A DNA stretch of 64,000 nt, from positions 1 through 64,000 of the forward strand of contig NZ_FOQD01000014.1 in NCBI RefSeq assembly GCF_900113665.1, given 5' to 3'. The DNA is from Planctomicrobium piriforme. Its GTDB lineage: Bacteria > Planctomycetota > Planctomycetia > Planctomycetales > Planctomycetaceae. Under the pieces are notes generated by a model. It made no database searches. It was not told where the DNA came from and worked only from the letters and a program-made list of their open reading frames with translations. Below are positions 8,963-17,262 of the stretch, in pieces (the first letter of the stretch is position 1; each line of letters opens with the position of its first letter). A program made the position numbers and the translations under genes.

Positions 8963-10534
8963 ATGAAACGGCAAATTCTCGGGGCTGCGGTCATTTTAAC
9001 CCTGTGTGTCACAACCACGTTTGCCCAACGGGCAGGGGGACGCTCTGGCGGTGGGGGGGGCGGCGGACCTGGCGGAGGCGGGTCGCGCGGTGGTGAAGGG
9101 GGCGGCGGGTTTGGAGGCGGTGGCGGCGGTGGAGGTCCGGGCGGCGGTGATCGGTCTGGCGGCGGAGGAGGAGGTCCAGGCGGGGGAGCTGGCGGATTCG
9201 GCGGAGGCGGTGGAGCAAGCAGCAGTCGAGCCGGTGGGGCTGGCGGCTTTGGCGGCGGCAACAGTTCGCCTCCAGGCGGAAGCTGGCGCGATGGCTCAGG
9301 TAATTCTGGAGGACAGTTCGGCGGCATGGGGGCAGCCGGTCGCAATGGAGCAAATCAAGGGGACGGACAAGGGAACGCCGCCGCAGGGGCAGCCTTCGCC
9401 AACAAGAATCAATCCAGCGCTTCAGGTGCTGATGGTGCAGCTGCGGGAGCAGCTCACTCCAATCGCAATCAACCCAATGCTTCCGGCGCGGATGGCGCGG
9501 CAGCAGGTGCTGCCTATTCCAACAAGAACCAGCCCAACGCATCGGGTGCCGAAGGCGCTGCCGCCGGGGCCACGGCCGCGAATCGGAATCAACCGAACGC
9601 ATCGGGCGCTCAAGGCGCGGCTGCTGGAGCAGCGGCTGCCAACCGCAACCAGCCGAATGCCACAGGTGCTCAGGGAGCCGCCGCAGGCGCTGCCTACGAG
9701 AATCGCAATCAGCCCAACGCCAGTGGTGCTGAAGGGGCTGCTGCCGGAGCGGCCTACGCAAACCGGAATCAACCGCAGATGTCGGGCGCTCAGGGCGCGG
9801 CCGCGGGCGCGGCGTATGCCAATCAGAATCAGCCGCAGATGTCCGGGGTCGAAGGGGCGGCAGCCTATGCCGGCGTTCGCGATTCCTACGATCATCCAGA
9901 TGCTTACAGCCAGAACTGGTATGGCAATCACCCGGCCGCCTGGTCGGCGCCGAACTGGAGTTCAGGTAATGCCTGGAACGCTTCCAGCTACGATGCAGTG
10001 GCCAGTCACATCGGCGCGACCAGTACGCCTCCGGTCAACTATGGCTACGGGGACAACGTGAACTACGCCGACGGAAATGTGAACGTCAACGGCCAGAGCG
10101 TCGGTACTGCCGCCGCCTACAGCCAGCAGGCAGCAGACCTCGCAGCGAATGGTTACAACGCTCCCACCGCCGACAGCGACAACTGGCTGCCGCTGGGAGT
10201 CTTTGGTCTCGTTCGCAATGAGGCCCAGCATCCGCAACTGACCTTGCAACTGGCCGTCAACAACCAGGGCGTGCTGCGCGGCAACTATCATGACACCGTC
10301 ACCGACACCACGCTGCCGATTCACGGCAAGGTGCAACAGGAGACCCAACGGGCCGCCTGGACCGTCGGCGAAAACGACAACTTCATCATGGAAGCGGGCG
10401 TGCAGAACCTGACCCAGGGTGAAGCCCCGACGCTGATCCACAAGAACGGCGAAACCGTTCGCTGGTGGCTCGTGCGACTGCCGAACCCAAACCAGGGAGG
10501 CAACCTGGGAACCGATCCGAATGCCGGAAACTGA
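8963..10534 (+). CDS. Secreted Gly/Ala-rich repeat protein with conserved C-terminal domain
   Basis: A 523-residue exported protein. Residues 1-21 are a Sec signal ending TTTFA-Q. Residues about 22-120 are almost all Gly with Ser, Arg, Ala and Phe. Residues 137-296 are eight consecutive 20-residue repeats with consensus xGAAAGAAxxNxNQPNASGA. Next is a Tyr/Asn/Trp-rich linker (SQNWYGNHPAAW), then a conserved-looking domain (about 400-510) starting DNWLPLGVFGLVRN and ending VRWWLVRLP. Planctomycete genomes contain proteins with this kind of C-terminus, often mislabelled 'mu-protocadherin'. The low-complexity half is expected to be flexible and possibly adhesive or matrix-like; no enzyme motif is seen. 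The ATG follows a purine-rich stretch 28 bases after the leader hairpin. Confidence 0.8.
   Translation: MKRQILGAAVILTLCVTTTFAQRAGGRSGGGGGGGPGGGGSRGGEGGGGFGGGGGGGGPGGGDRSGGGGGGPGGGAGGFGGGGGASSSRAGGAGGFGGGNSSPPGGSWRDGSGNSGGQFGGMGAAGRNGANQGDGQGNAAAGAAFANKNQSSASGADGAAAGAAHSNRNQPNASGADGAAAGAAYSNKNQPNASGAEGAAAGATAANRNQPNASGAQGAAAGAAAANRNQPNATGAQGAAAGAAYENRNQPNASGAEGAAAGAAYANRNQPQMSGAQGAAAGAAYANQNQPQMSGVEGAAAYAGVRDSYDHPDAYSQNWYGNHPAAWSAPNWSSGNAWNASSYDAVASHIGATSTPPVNYGYGDNVNYADGNVNVNGQSVGTAAAYSQQAADLAANGYNAPTADSDNWLPLGVFGLVRNEAQHPQLTLQLAVNNQGVLRGNYHDTVTDTTLPIHGKVQQETQRAAWTVGENDNFIMEAGVQNLTQGEAPTLIHKNGETVRWWLVRLPNPNQGGNLGTDPNAGN
9371..9850 (+). repeat. Eight tandem 60-bp coding repeats
   Basis: Eight in-frame 60-base units encode xGAAAGAAxxNxNQPNASGA. 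Codons differ between units although the protein is nearly constant. Units 7 and 8 share PQMSG in place of PNASG, so the array seems to have expanded in blocks. Confidence 0.9.
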
Positions 10535-10733
10535 ATTCAGTTTGCCTCTCATTGCGAATTCAATCAGCGCGATTGTTTTCGCCATTGAGAAACCGTTGAT
10601 GCCTTCATCCGCGACTGGGCGAGCCGCTCGCGAATGAAGGTGCGCCCTGCGTGGCGTGTTCATCTCGAATTCACTTCTTTCGATCCACCCCGGACGCCTC
10701 GATCTTGAGTGCGGTCTGGCAATTCAGTTCTTC

Positions 10734-10763
10734 GCCAACGTCAGGCAACCGTCTGGCGTTGGC
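10734..10763 (+). promoter_or_regulatory. Inverted repeat upstream of sulfatase 1
   Basis: Arms gccaacg (10734-10740) and cgttggc (10757-10763) flank a tcagg/ctgg inner region, about 33 bases before the sulfatase start. It may be an operator or a leader hairpin. There is no T-run. Confidence 0.4.
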
Positions 10764-10795
10764 CTGTCATTTCACCAACAGCGGGAAAACAAACG

Positions 10796-12418
10796 ATGCA
10801 ACACCGATTTCGATTCAGCGGTTTCGCGCCGCTGATGGCCGTGGCGGCCCTGCTGGGCGCCGCGGTCGCGGGCCAGGCCGCGGACAAACAGCCAAACATC
10901 GTCTTCATCATGGGAGACGACATCGGCTGGTATAACGTCGGCGCTTACAACCACGGCATCATGGCCGGCAGGACGCCGAATCTCGACAAGCTGGCCAAAA
11001 GCGGAATGATGTTCACGGACTATTATGCCGAGGCCAGTTGCACGGCCGGCCGCGCCAACTTCATTACAGGCCAGTTGCCGATTCGCACCGGTTTGACCAC
11101 CGTCGGTCAGGCTGGTTCCAAGATCGGCATGCCGGCCGCAGCCCCGACGATCGCCACCGCCCTCAAGTCAATGGGCTATGCGACAGGCCAGTTCGGCAAG
11201 AATCACCTGGGGGATCTGAACGAGTTTCTGCCGACAGTGCATGGCTTCGACGAGTTCTTCGGCTACCTGTACCACCTCGACGCCATGGAAGATCCTTCTC
11301 ACCGCAATTACCCGCCGGCACTGAAGGAAACCATCGGCCCTCGCAACATGGTTCACTCCTGGGCCACCGATAAAGACGATTCGACCGTCCAGCCTCGCTG
11401 GGGCAAGATCGGCAAGCAGAAGATCGTCGACGCCGGCACCTTGTATCCAGACCGGATGGAAACCGTCGATGACGAAATTCTCGATCTCGCGCTCAAGTTC
11501 ACGGACAAGGCCAAGGCCGACGGCAAGCCGTTCTTTCTCTGGCTCAACCCCACTCGTATGCACGTCGTGACGCACCTGTCCGACAAATACGAGAACATGC
11601 GGACGCCGGAGAACGGCTGGTCCATTCAGGAAGCAGGCATGGCGCAGCTCGACGACGTGGTCGGCTCCGTCATGAAGTACCTCAAGGATCAGGGGCTGGA
11701 AGAGAACACCATCGTCGTCTTCTCCACCGACAACGGTGCGGAAAACTTCACCTGGCCTGACGGCGGACAGACTCCCTTCGCGGGCGGCAAAGGGACCGCG
11801 TTGGAAGGGGGCTTTCGAGTTCCCTGCATTCTCAGTTGGCCAGGCAAGGTGCCTGCCGCCACCGTGCAGAACCAGATTTTCTCCGGACTGGACTGGTTCC
11901 CGACGTTCGTGGCCGCGGCAGGCAATCCCGACGTTGCCGCGGAACTGCTGAAAGGGAAGCAACTGGGAGACAAGACCTATAAGGTTCATCTCGACGGCTA
12001 TAACCAGTTGGACCTGATCACCGGCAAGGGACCGTCAGCGCGGCACGAAGTCTTCTACTTCACCGAGAGTACTCTGAGTGCGGTGCGGATCGACGATTAC
12101 AAGTATCGCTTCACCGACCAGCCGGGCGGCTGGCTGGGGGGCACGATCAAGGTCGACTGGCCGATCCTCTGCAATCTGCGGCTCGACCCATTTGAACGGA
12201 CAGGCATGCCGAGCGGAGACAAGGGCTCGATCAACTATTACGACTGGTTCGCCTATGAGTTCTGGCGTTTTACCTTTGTCCAGCAAGAGGTGGGCAAGTA
12301 CGCCCAGACGTTTATCGAATACCCGCCGATGCAGGCGGGCGCCAGCTTCAACCTCGAGGCCCTCAAGGCCGAACTGGAAAAGAAAGCGGAGCAGATGAAG
12401 AGCGCCACTGGCAAGTAA
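10796..12418 (+). CDS. Exported arylsulfatase-family sulfatase (sulfatase 1)
   Basis: A 540-residue type I sulfatase that hydrolyses sulfate esters, probably on sulfated polysaccharides. A signal peptide ends at GQAAD. Metal-site NIVFIMGDDIGW follows. The formylglycine motif is C-T-A-G-R with Cys82, the C-x-A-x-R form that can be matured by an anaerobic or aerobic formylglycine-generating system. Other family blocks are GQFGKNHLGD, VVFSTDNGAE and GGFRVPCILSWPG. I chose the ATG at 10796 because it gives a compact signal peptide and follows GCGGGAAAAC; the frame is open upstream to 10709. It resembles the product of 51660-53342 closely, including the YAEASCTAGR and DEFFGYLYHLDAM blocks, so they are recent paralogues. 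An intrinsic terminator follows. Confidence 0.92.
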   Translation: MQHRFRFSGFAPLMAVAALLGAAVAGQAADKQPNIVFIMGDDIGWYNVGAYNHGIMAGRTPNLDKLAKSGMMFTDYYAEASCTAGRANFITGQLPIRTGLTTVGQAGSKIGMPAAAPTIATALKSMGYATGQFGKNHLGDLNEFLPTVHGFDEFFGYLYHLDAMEDPSHRNYPPALKETIGPRNMVHSWATDKDDSTVQPRWGKIGKQKIVDAGTLYPDRMETVDDEILDLALKFTDKAKADGKPFFLWLNPTRMHVVTHLSDKYENMRTPENGWSIQEAGMAQLDDVVGSVMKYLKDQGLEENTIVVFSTDNGAENFTWPDGGQTPFAGGKGTALEGGFRVPCILSWPGKVPAATVQNQIFSGLDWFPTFVAAAGNPDVAAELLKGKQLGDKTYKVHLDGYNQLDLITGKGPSARHEVFYFTESTLSAVRIDDYKYRFTDQPGGWLGGTIKVDWPILCNLRLDPFERTGMPSGDKGSINYYDWFAYEFWRFTFVQQEVGKYAQTFIEYPPMQAGASFNLEALKAELEKKAEQMKSATGK

Positions 12419-12440
12419 CGGTCTGGCAAGGATGATGAGC

Positions 12441-12471
12441 ATGGGCGGTCCGCAAGAGCCGCCCATTTTTT
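12441..12471 (+). terminator. Intrinsic terminator after sulfatase 1
   Basis: Stem atgggcgg / ccgcccat (8 bp) with a 10-base loop is followed by six T. It starts 22 bases after the sulfatase stop. Confidence 0.85.
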
Positions 12472-12568
12472 GTCCACAGCGACATGTCGATGGAATCGAC
12501 ATGTTTTCAGAACGTGTCGAAAAAATCCCGTTTTGTCGACATGTCGTATTTGTGAGTTCTTGCCATTC

Positions 12569-12973
12569 TCATGCCGTCTTTGGCGTAAACTTCAGCGAGA
12601 CAGAATTGATGCAGTACCGCTGCCCGGTCGGGGTATGAGGCGCGTCGTCGAAGATGTGGCCCAGGTGCGAACCGCAGTTGGCGCACAGCACTTCCGTGCG
12701 AGTCATGCCGTAGCTGCGATCGACAACCAGTTCGACTGCGTCGCCTGCCTTCGCCGCATAAAACGCAGGCCAGCCGCAGCCCGAGTGGAACTTCGTCTCT
12801 GACTCGAACAGTTCCTGTCCGCAGGCGGCGCAGGCGTAGGCGCCGGGTTCGAAGTGTTCGTCGTACTTGTTGCGAAAAGGACGTTCGGTCCCCTTCTGGC
12901 GGAGAACCTGATACTGCTCCGGCGTGAGCAGCTCTTTCCATTCGGCGTCGGTGCGTTGGATGTTGTGAGGCAT
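12569..12973 (-). CDS. msrB: Peptide-methionine (R)-S-oxide reductase
   Basis: A 134-residue enzyme that reduces methionine-R-sulfoxide in oxidised proteins using thioredoxin. Two CxxC pairs, CAAC and CANC, form the structural zinc site. GCGWPAFYAA and GSHLGHIFDD are family blocks. The catalytic cysteine is in RYCINS (Cys121). The N-terminal WKELLTPEQYQVLRQKGTE is typical. It is convergent with sulfatase 1, sharing the gap that holds the latter's terminator. Length and all key residues are normal. Confidence 0.96.
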   Translation of the reverse strand: MPHNIQRTDAEWKELLTPEQYQVLRQKGTERPFRNKYDEHFEPGAYACAACGQELFESETKFHSGCGWPAFYAAKAGDAVELVVDRSYGMTRTEVLCANCGSHLGHIFDDAPHTPTGQRYCINSVSLKFTPKTA

Positions 12974-13014
12974 GGGTGTGTTTGGTTGAAGGTTGAGAGG
13001 TTGATGGTTGAAGG

Positions 13015-13818
13015 TCAGATACTGTATCGCAGGAGTCGGGCGAGGCGTTTCAGGGCGGGGATGCGGGTAAGTAGTCGGGAGGGCCAGGAGAGGCGGGCCA
13101 GTTGTTGAGGGTCATGATCGGTGAGGTCGGTGACGAGTCGCAGACGCGGGTTCCAGGTTTCCAGTTCATGCGGGTCATCAATCCCCCAGCGTAACATCGC
13201 TCCTGTGGAGCGAATGGAAGAATGATAACCGATCAGTTTTAGACACAGTTGGCTGTAGGCATCGAAAATCAATTCGCCTGAGGGAAGATGAGCGAGCAAG
13301 GCATTCAGCAATGCCTGGACGTCATCTGCTGTGAGATAGGGGAACACTCCTTCGGCGACGATCAAGGTCGGTCTGTCGCTCGGAACTTCCGACAGCCATG
13401 TGTGCCCTGGTTCGGTGAGCGAAGCAGAGATCAACGTCTGGCCCACTCGTGACGGGTAGAGGCTTCTTCGCAGTTGAATGACTTCCGGCAAGTCGATGTC
13501 GAACCAGCGGACGGACGGATTCGGATTCACTCTGAGAATGCGGCTGTCGAGCCCGCAACCCAGGTGCAACACGACGGACTCGGAATGGGCAGCCAGGAAT
13601 TCAGTGGTCCAGTCATCGAGCGTTTTTGCTCGCACCGCGAGCCCGATCATGCCGTCGCGCCACACCTGGAATCGGGTGAGGTCGGCATCGAGCCGTTCAA
13701 TGGCGGCGGCAGCGAAGTGATCGTGCAGCAGTGAATCCGCGAGTCGGCTCTCCCTGGCCTTGGCGGAGAGGGTGATCAAAGGAGTTTGCTGCACGTTCTG
13801 CAGGCGGAGTTCCGTCAT
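13015..13818 (-). CDS. Class I SAM O-methyltransferase, leucine carboxyl/TcmP-like
   Basis: A 267-residue SAM-dependent methyltransferase of the LCM/PPM type (TcmP-like). The SAM-binding block is VVLHLGCGLDSRILRVNP, followed by WFDIDLPEVIQLRR and, after motif II, LIVAEGVFPYLTADDVQALL. These enzymes methylate carboxylates or hydroxyls of small molecules or proteins; the substrate here is unknown. The ATG at 13818 is preceded by GGAAAGGCGGAC, an excellent ribosome binding site, so I reject the longer in-frame start at 13929. It lies 41 bases downstream of the msrB start in the same direction; the order of transcription is methyltransferase then msrB. Confidence 0.82.
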   Translation of the reverse strand: MTELRLQNVQQTPLITLSAKARESRLADSLLHDHFAAAAIERLDADLTRFQVWRDGMIGLAVRAKTLDDWTTEFLAAHSESVVLHLGCGLDSRILRVNPNPSVRWFDIDLPEVIQLRRSLYPSRVGQTLISASLTEPGHTWLSEVPSDRPTLIVAEGVFPYLTADDVQALLNALLAHLPSGELIFDAYSQLCLKLIGYHSSIRSTGAMLRWGIDDPHELETWNPRLRLVTDLTDHDPQQLARLSWPSRLLTRIPALKRLARLLRYSI

Positions 13819-14054
13819 GTCCGCCTTTCCTAATGATGTTGACTGCACGTCTTGTATTTTTACCACTAACAGCAGGGGATCAACTGCGCTGCGCGGATCA
13901 GTTCTTTTCCTATTGCCTGGGGAGTTCACGAATCGGCGGCGAAAGCACTGTTTTTCTCAATCACCCGTGGACTTGAAGTGACGCAGGAGTCTATAGTTGC
14001 GTCGTCCGTCAGGCGGCGGAACGAGGTTTTGAAACATTCAGGGAGGAAATTTCA

Positions 14055-14900
14055 ATGGGCAGGGTATTGGGCATCTCGCTGGGAATCGCATGTCTGCTCG
14101 CTGCAGGATTGAATGCAAAAGCAGATGAAGTGGTCCAGCCGCTCAACGGCCAATGGGTCGTGGTCGAACTGGTCGAAGACGGCAACGTTGTGCCGAAAGA
14201 AGCGATTCCGGAATGGCTCCCGTCGGGCGGACGGATGGACATTGCCGACGGCGCGATCATCTTCACGTCGCATATCGACGGCAAAAAACACGCCACACTC
14301 TACTCCATCGACTCCACGCGTTATCCCCAGATCATTACCCTGACCAAGCAGGACATGACTGTGGTGAAGGGGATCTTCAAGCAGGAAGGCCAGAAGCTGT
14401 ATGTGTGCCTGTCCGCTCCCAACGTCCCCACCCCGCCGCCTGCATTCGCTTCTGAGCCAGGCAGCAAGCAGGTGCTGATGGTCATGCAGCGGGCTGCGGC
14501 CACGCCGCCGGTCACTGCCGCCAACCCGAACCCCGCTCCGCCCGCCCATCCCGCCGCGCTGGTGGTGACGGATTCTGAAGTCGCCCGAATGCTGATCGGA
14601 ACCTGGCAGTATGATGACAGCTTCGGCGCGTTGATCATCCAGTTCCGCGGTGACGGCACTTACTCCACGACCCGCTCCGTCGAACAGTTGCGGATGTTCA
14701 AAGAGGTATTCATCGAAACGCCCCTGTCGAACGGAACCTGGCGCGTGCAGAAGGGCCAGATCGTCTTCAACGTGCTGGCAGCCCTCTATGCCGACCGGGT
14801 GGGCCAGACCTTCTCATTTTCGGTCCGCTCGATTTCCGCAACCGACTTCATTTTCGTGGACTACCTAGGCCGCGTCGGTCGGGCAACGCGAATCAAGTAA
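14055..14900 (+). CDS. Exported TIGR03067-type protein
   Basis: A 281-residue exported protein with a signal peptide ending GLNAKADE. Residues about 27-115 (LNGQWVVVELVEDGNVVP ... KGIFKQEGQKLYVCLS) match the planctomycete TIGR03067 domain, thought to be a small beta-barrel. A Pro/Ala-rich linker follows, then a second module starting GTWQYDDSFGALIIQFRGDG that resembles a lipocalin-like 'GTW' fold. Function unknown; the family is expanded in planctomycetes and often associated with the cell envelope. The start has GGGAGGAAAT upstream. A hairpin follows that it shares with the convergent GntR gene. Confidence 0.8.
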   Translation: MGRVLGISLGIACLLAAGLNAKADEVVQPLNGQWVVVELVEDGNVVPKEAIPEWLPSGGRMDIADGAIIFTSHIDGKKHATLYSIDSTRYPQIITLTKQDMTVVKGIFKQEGQKLYVCLSAPNVPTPPPAFASEPGSKQVLMVMQRAAATPPVTAANPNPAPPAHPAALVVTDSEVARMLIGTWQYDDSFGALIIQFRGDGTYSTTRSVEQLRMFKEVFIETPLSNGTWRVQKGQIVFNVLAALYADRVGQTFSFSVRSISATDFIFVDYLGRVGRATRIK

Positions 14901-14920
14901 TCTGAGTGAAGCATCGTCAT

Positions 14921-14945
14921 GGGCCGAAGCGTTGTGCTTCGGCCC
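14921..14945. terminator. Hairpin between convergent genes
   Basis: Stem gggccgaagc / gcttcggccc (10 bp) with the loop gttgt. It lies between the 3' ends of the TIGR03067 gene and the GntR gene. The T-run is weak on the plus side (ggctttt four bases on), so termination is likely but not certain. Confidence 0.65.
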
Positions 14946-15008
14946 TATGGCTTTTGAGAGTTCACAAAGACAGAAATGTCGGTGCCGCCCGACTCTTATT
15001 CTTGGCGG

Positions 15009-15938
15009 TTACGCTTCTGTCGTGGGGACAGGGGCCGCCGTAGGGGCATGAACGGGGTTGGCGTCGTCGCCGCGTTGCCGATCAACAATCTTGCTCAGGA
15101 TCGGGTGGTTGCACTGGATGTGCCACGACAGCGCCTTGCGGGCCGTGCGCCAGTCCCGGAGCAGGAGTGCTTCGAGAATTTCACGATGTTGCCGGACGGT
15201 TTCGATGGCGGCTTCGCGGTCTTCGTCTTCCCACTGGAAGAGGATGTCGTAATAGCGTCCGTGCCGTTCGAAGAAGTCCTGCACATAGGGGTTGGCGGCC
15301 TTCTCGATCATGTAGGCGTGCAGCGAGTTGTCGATCAGCGGCCGTTCCGAGTCTGACGCCGGATACTGGTTCCCATCGAGCATCCGCTTCAGGTCTTCGT
15401 CGCGCAGGTGATTGCGTGCGGCGTCGAGCGCCTTGAGTTCGAGCAGTTCCCGCACCTCCAGAAACGCCCGCATGTCTTCCTGACGGAACGGTCGGACGAC
15501 CCAGCCGCGACGTGGAAGATGCTTGAGCAGTCCCGAGCCTGCGAGTCGATGAAAGACGTTGCGGATGGCGGAACGGCTGACCGAGTATTTTTCGGCGGTC
15601 GCTTCTTCCCGCAACTGGACTTGTTCTCCTTGCAGACTCAGGCGGACAAGATCGTTGGCGACGATCTCCAACAAGTCTTTGGGAGGTTCAGGGGGCGCGG
15701 GACTGTCGGTGGTGAGGTCGGCGGCTGATTCGCCGACAGAATGCACCGGAGTGAGCCGGCGATTTTTCCCTTTGAGCAGCAGCCCTTCGGCGATGAGCTC
15801 GTTCACCGCCATGCGGACGGGAGTGATGCTCACCTGATACAGACTCGCGACCGACTCCAGAGTCATCTTCTGGGGAAGAGGACGCCCTGTTCTGAGACGG
15901 TTCTCCAGGTCCGTTTTGATGTATTCGACAATTGACAT
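15009..15938 (-). CDS. GntR-family regulator with two winged-helix domains and FCD-like C-terminus
   Basis: A 309-residue transcription factor. Most GntR/FadR proteins have one N-terminal winged helix; here there seem to be two. The first (residues about 1-65) contains TLESVASLYQVSITPVRMAV and NELIAEGLLL. The second (about 88-155) contains EEATAEKYSVSRSAIRNVFH and LAGSGLLKHLPRRGWVV. The C-terminal part (about 160-285) is an FCD-type all-alpha ligand domain starting MRAFLEVRELLELKALDAAR, with downstream His residues suitable for metal or acid-ligand binding. It lies at the 3' end of a sugar-acid cluster on the same strand and is the natural candidate to regulate it. Confidence 0.85.
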   Translation of the reverse strand: MSIVEYIKTDLENRLRTGRPLPQKMTLESVASLYQVSITPVRMAVNELIAEGLLLKGKNRRLTPVHSVGESAADLTTDSPAPPEPPKDLLEIVANDLVRLSLQGEQVQLREEATAEKYSVSRSAIRNVFHRLAGSGLLKHLPRRGWVVRPFRQEDMRAFLEVRELLELKALDAARNHLRDEDLKRMLDGNQYPASDSERPLIDNSLHAYMIEKAANPYVQDFFERHGRYYDILFQWEDEDREAAIETVRQHREILEALLLRDWRTARKALSWHIQCNHPILSKIVDRQRGDDANPVHAPTAAPVPTTEA

Positions 15939-16141
15939 TGAATACCAAAATAGAAGCGGACCGGGCGGGGGTCAACTGCGGCAGTCGGAGCGCCAATTGT
16001 GAAATCATTCAAATCAGGGACTCCCCGGTCAACGGCGGTACGGGGCCTGGTAGAAGAATTGCCAGGCCTGCGAATTTTCCACTGCAAATGTGGGCAAGCA
16101 GGGGGAATGCGAAAACACCGAGTCCGCCGATTGATTCACTT

Positions 16142-17077
16142 TCACTTACTGGCGAGTTCTGGTTCCAGCGTCGCGAGGGCGTTGTTCAGGTCGGCGAACA
16201 GGCGATCGACTTCCTGAGCGGTCTCACGGTCGAGATCCCAGGCGGTGGGGGCGCGGCGGCGGGCGGTGGCGAAGAGGTTGCGCTTCACCATGAGATACTT
16301 TTCAATGGCGAGGAAGCCGTCGAGGCCCGCTTGCAATTGCAGGGCGATGACCGAGCCGATCAACGGGGCAATCTGGCGAATGACGGATTCGTTGTTTGTC
16401 TCCAACGCCTTCCAAAGGACGACCACTGCATCGAGCACATCGCAGCCAGGCATGGTGCCGGTCAGGCCGCGGCGATACGCATCCACCAGAAGCAGGCCGC
16501 CTGAACCGTCAAAGATTTTTGCGCGACCTTGTGTCGCATCGCGCAGAGCGGACAGGTTCGGGCCCAGCGGCGAGGCTTCCGGCTTGAACTGAATCTTCTC
16601 CGGCCCATAGGCGTCAAGCAGGCTCGCCAGGAACGCCGGCGACATGGCCTTGCCGACATACGATGAGGCGTCCTGCACAATCAACGGCAGTTCGACAGCG
16701 TCGGCGATGGTACTGAAGTAGCTTCGCAGCGAGGCTTCCGGCAGTGCCGCGCTGATGGGAGGAATCGCCATGATCGCCGTGCAACCGGCCGACTGAGCAA
16801 CGCGTGCATATTCCACCGCCTGTTTGGTGCTTTCACTCCCGACGCTGGCGACGACTGCTCCGCGACCATCCGAGAACTGGACCATCAGTTCGGTCAGCAG
16901 CACCCGTTCGTCCTCGGTGAGGCGGAGGATTTCCGACACCATGGCCGAGCAGACTCCCTGTGCGCCGACGTAATAGACCCAATCGATTTCTTCACGCAGA
17001 GCGGAACGATCAATCGAGTCGTGGTCGTCAAACGGGGTGTGCAGGATCGGGAGAACCCCGTGCAGCGGTGCAGTCAT
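16142..17077 (-). CDS. DapA-like (DHDPS/NAL family) aldolase or dehydratase
   Basis: A 311-residue (beta/alpha)8 barrel of the dihydrodipicolinate synthase/N-acetylneuraminate lyase family. The Schiff-base lysine is in KIQFKPEASPLG. The usual substrate-loop GTTGE is replaced by CSAMVSEI and the YN-P-R segment by VQDASSYVG, so it is not DapA itself. With a galactonate dehydratase-like enolase and a sugar-acid transporter next door, an activity on 2-keto-3-deoxy sugar acids is plausible but inferred. The ATG at 17077 gives the family start; a TTG at 17113 would add 12 residues. The ribosome binding site is weak. Confidence 0.82.
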   Translation of the reverse strand: MTAPLHGVLPILHTPFDDHDSIDRSALREEIDWVYYVGAQGVCSAMVSEILRLTEDERVLLTELMVQFSDGRGAVVASVGSESTKQAVEYARVAQSAGCTAIMAIPPISAALPEASLRSYFSTIADAVELPLIVQDASSYVGKAMSPAFLASLLDAYGPEKIQFKPEASPLGPNLSALRDATQGRAKIFDGSGGLLLVDAYRRGLTGTMPGCDVLDAVVVLWKALETNNESVIRQIAPLIGSVIALQLQAGLDGFLAIEKYLMVKRNLFATARRRAPTAWDLDRETAQEVDRLFADLNNALATLEPELASK

Positions 17078-17262
17078 GGCGTGATGTCCGTGAGTAAGTC
17101 GTTCCAAGTTCAATCTGAGGGACGCAAGGGGATAGGGAGTAGGGGACAGGGGACAGTCGGGAAATCAGTCTTACCCCTATCCCCTCTCCCCTTTGCGTTG
17201 CCTTGAGTGATATCGTCAAACCTGGAGCGACTGTGAGTCAGCGTGAGCGAAGCGTCGTTCAA

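Noticed and set aside
8950..9345. Pro-rich open frame on the minus strand opposite the Gly-rich region
   Set aside because: It is the complement of GGN codons, which give CC-rich antisense codons without stops. It has no start context or family resemblance.
17128..17195. G-rich and C-rich runs before the DapA-like gene as a functional site
   Set aside because: Low-complexity text resembling the pyrimidine arm of the dispersed element but without the full palindrome; no defined structure.
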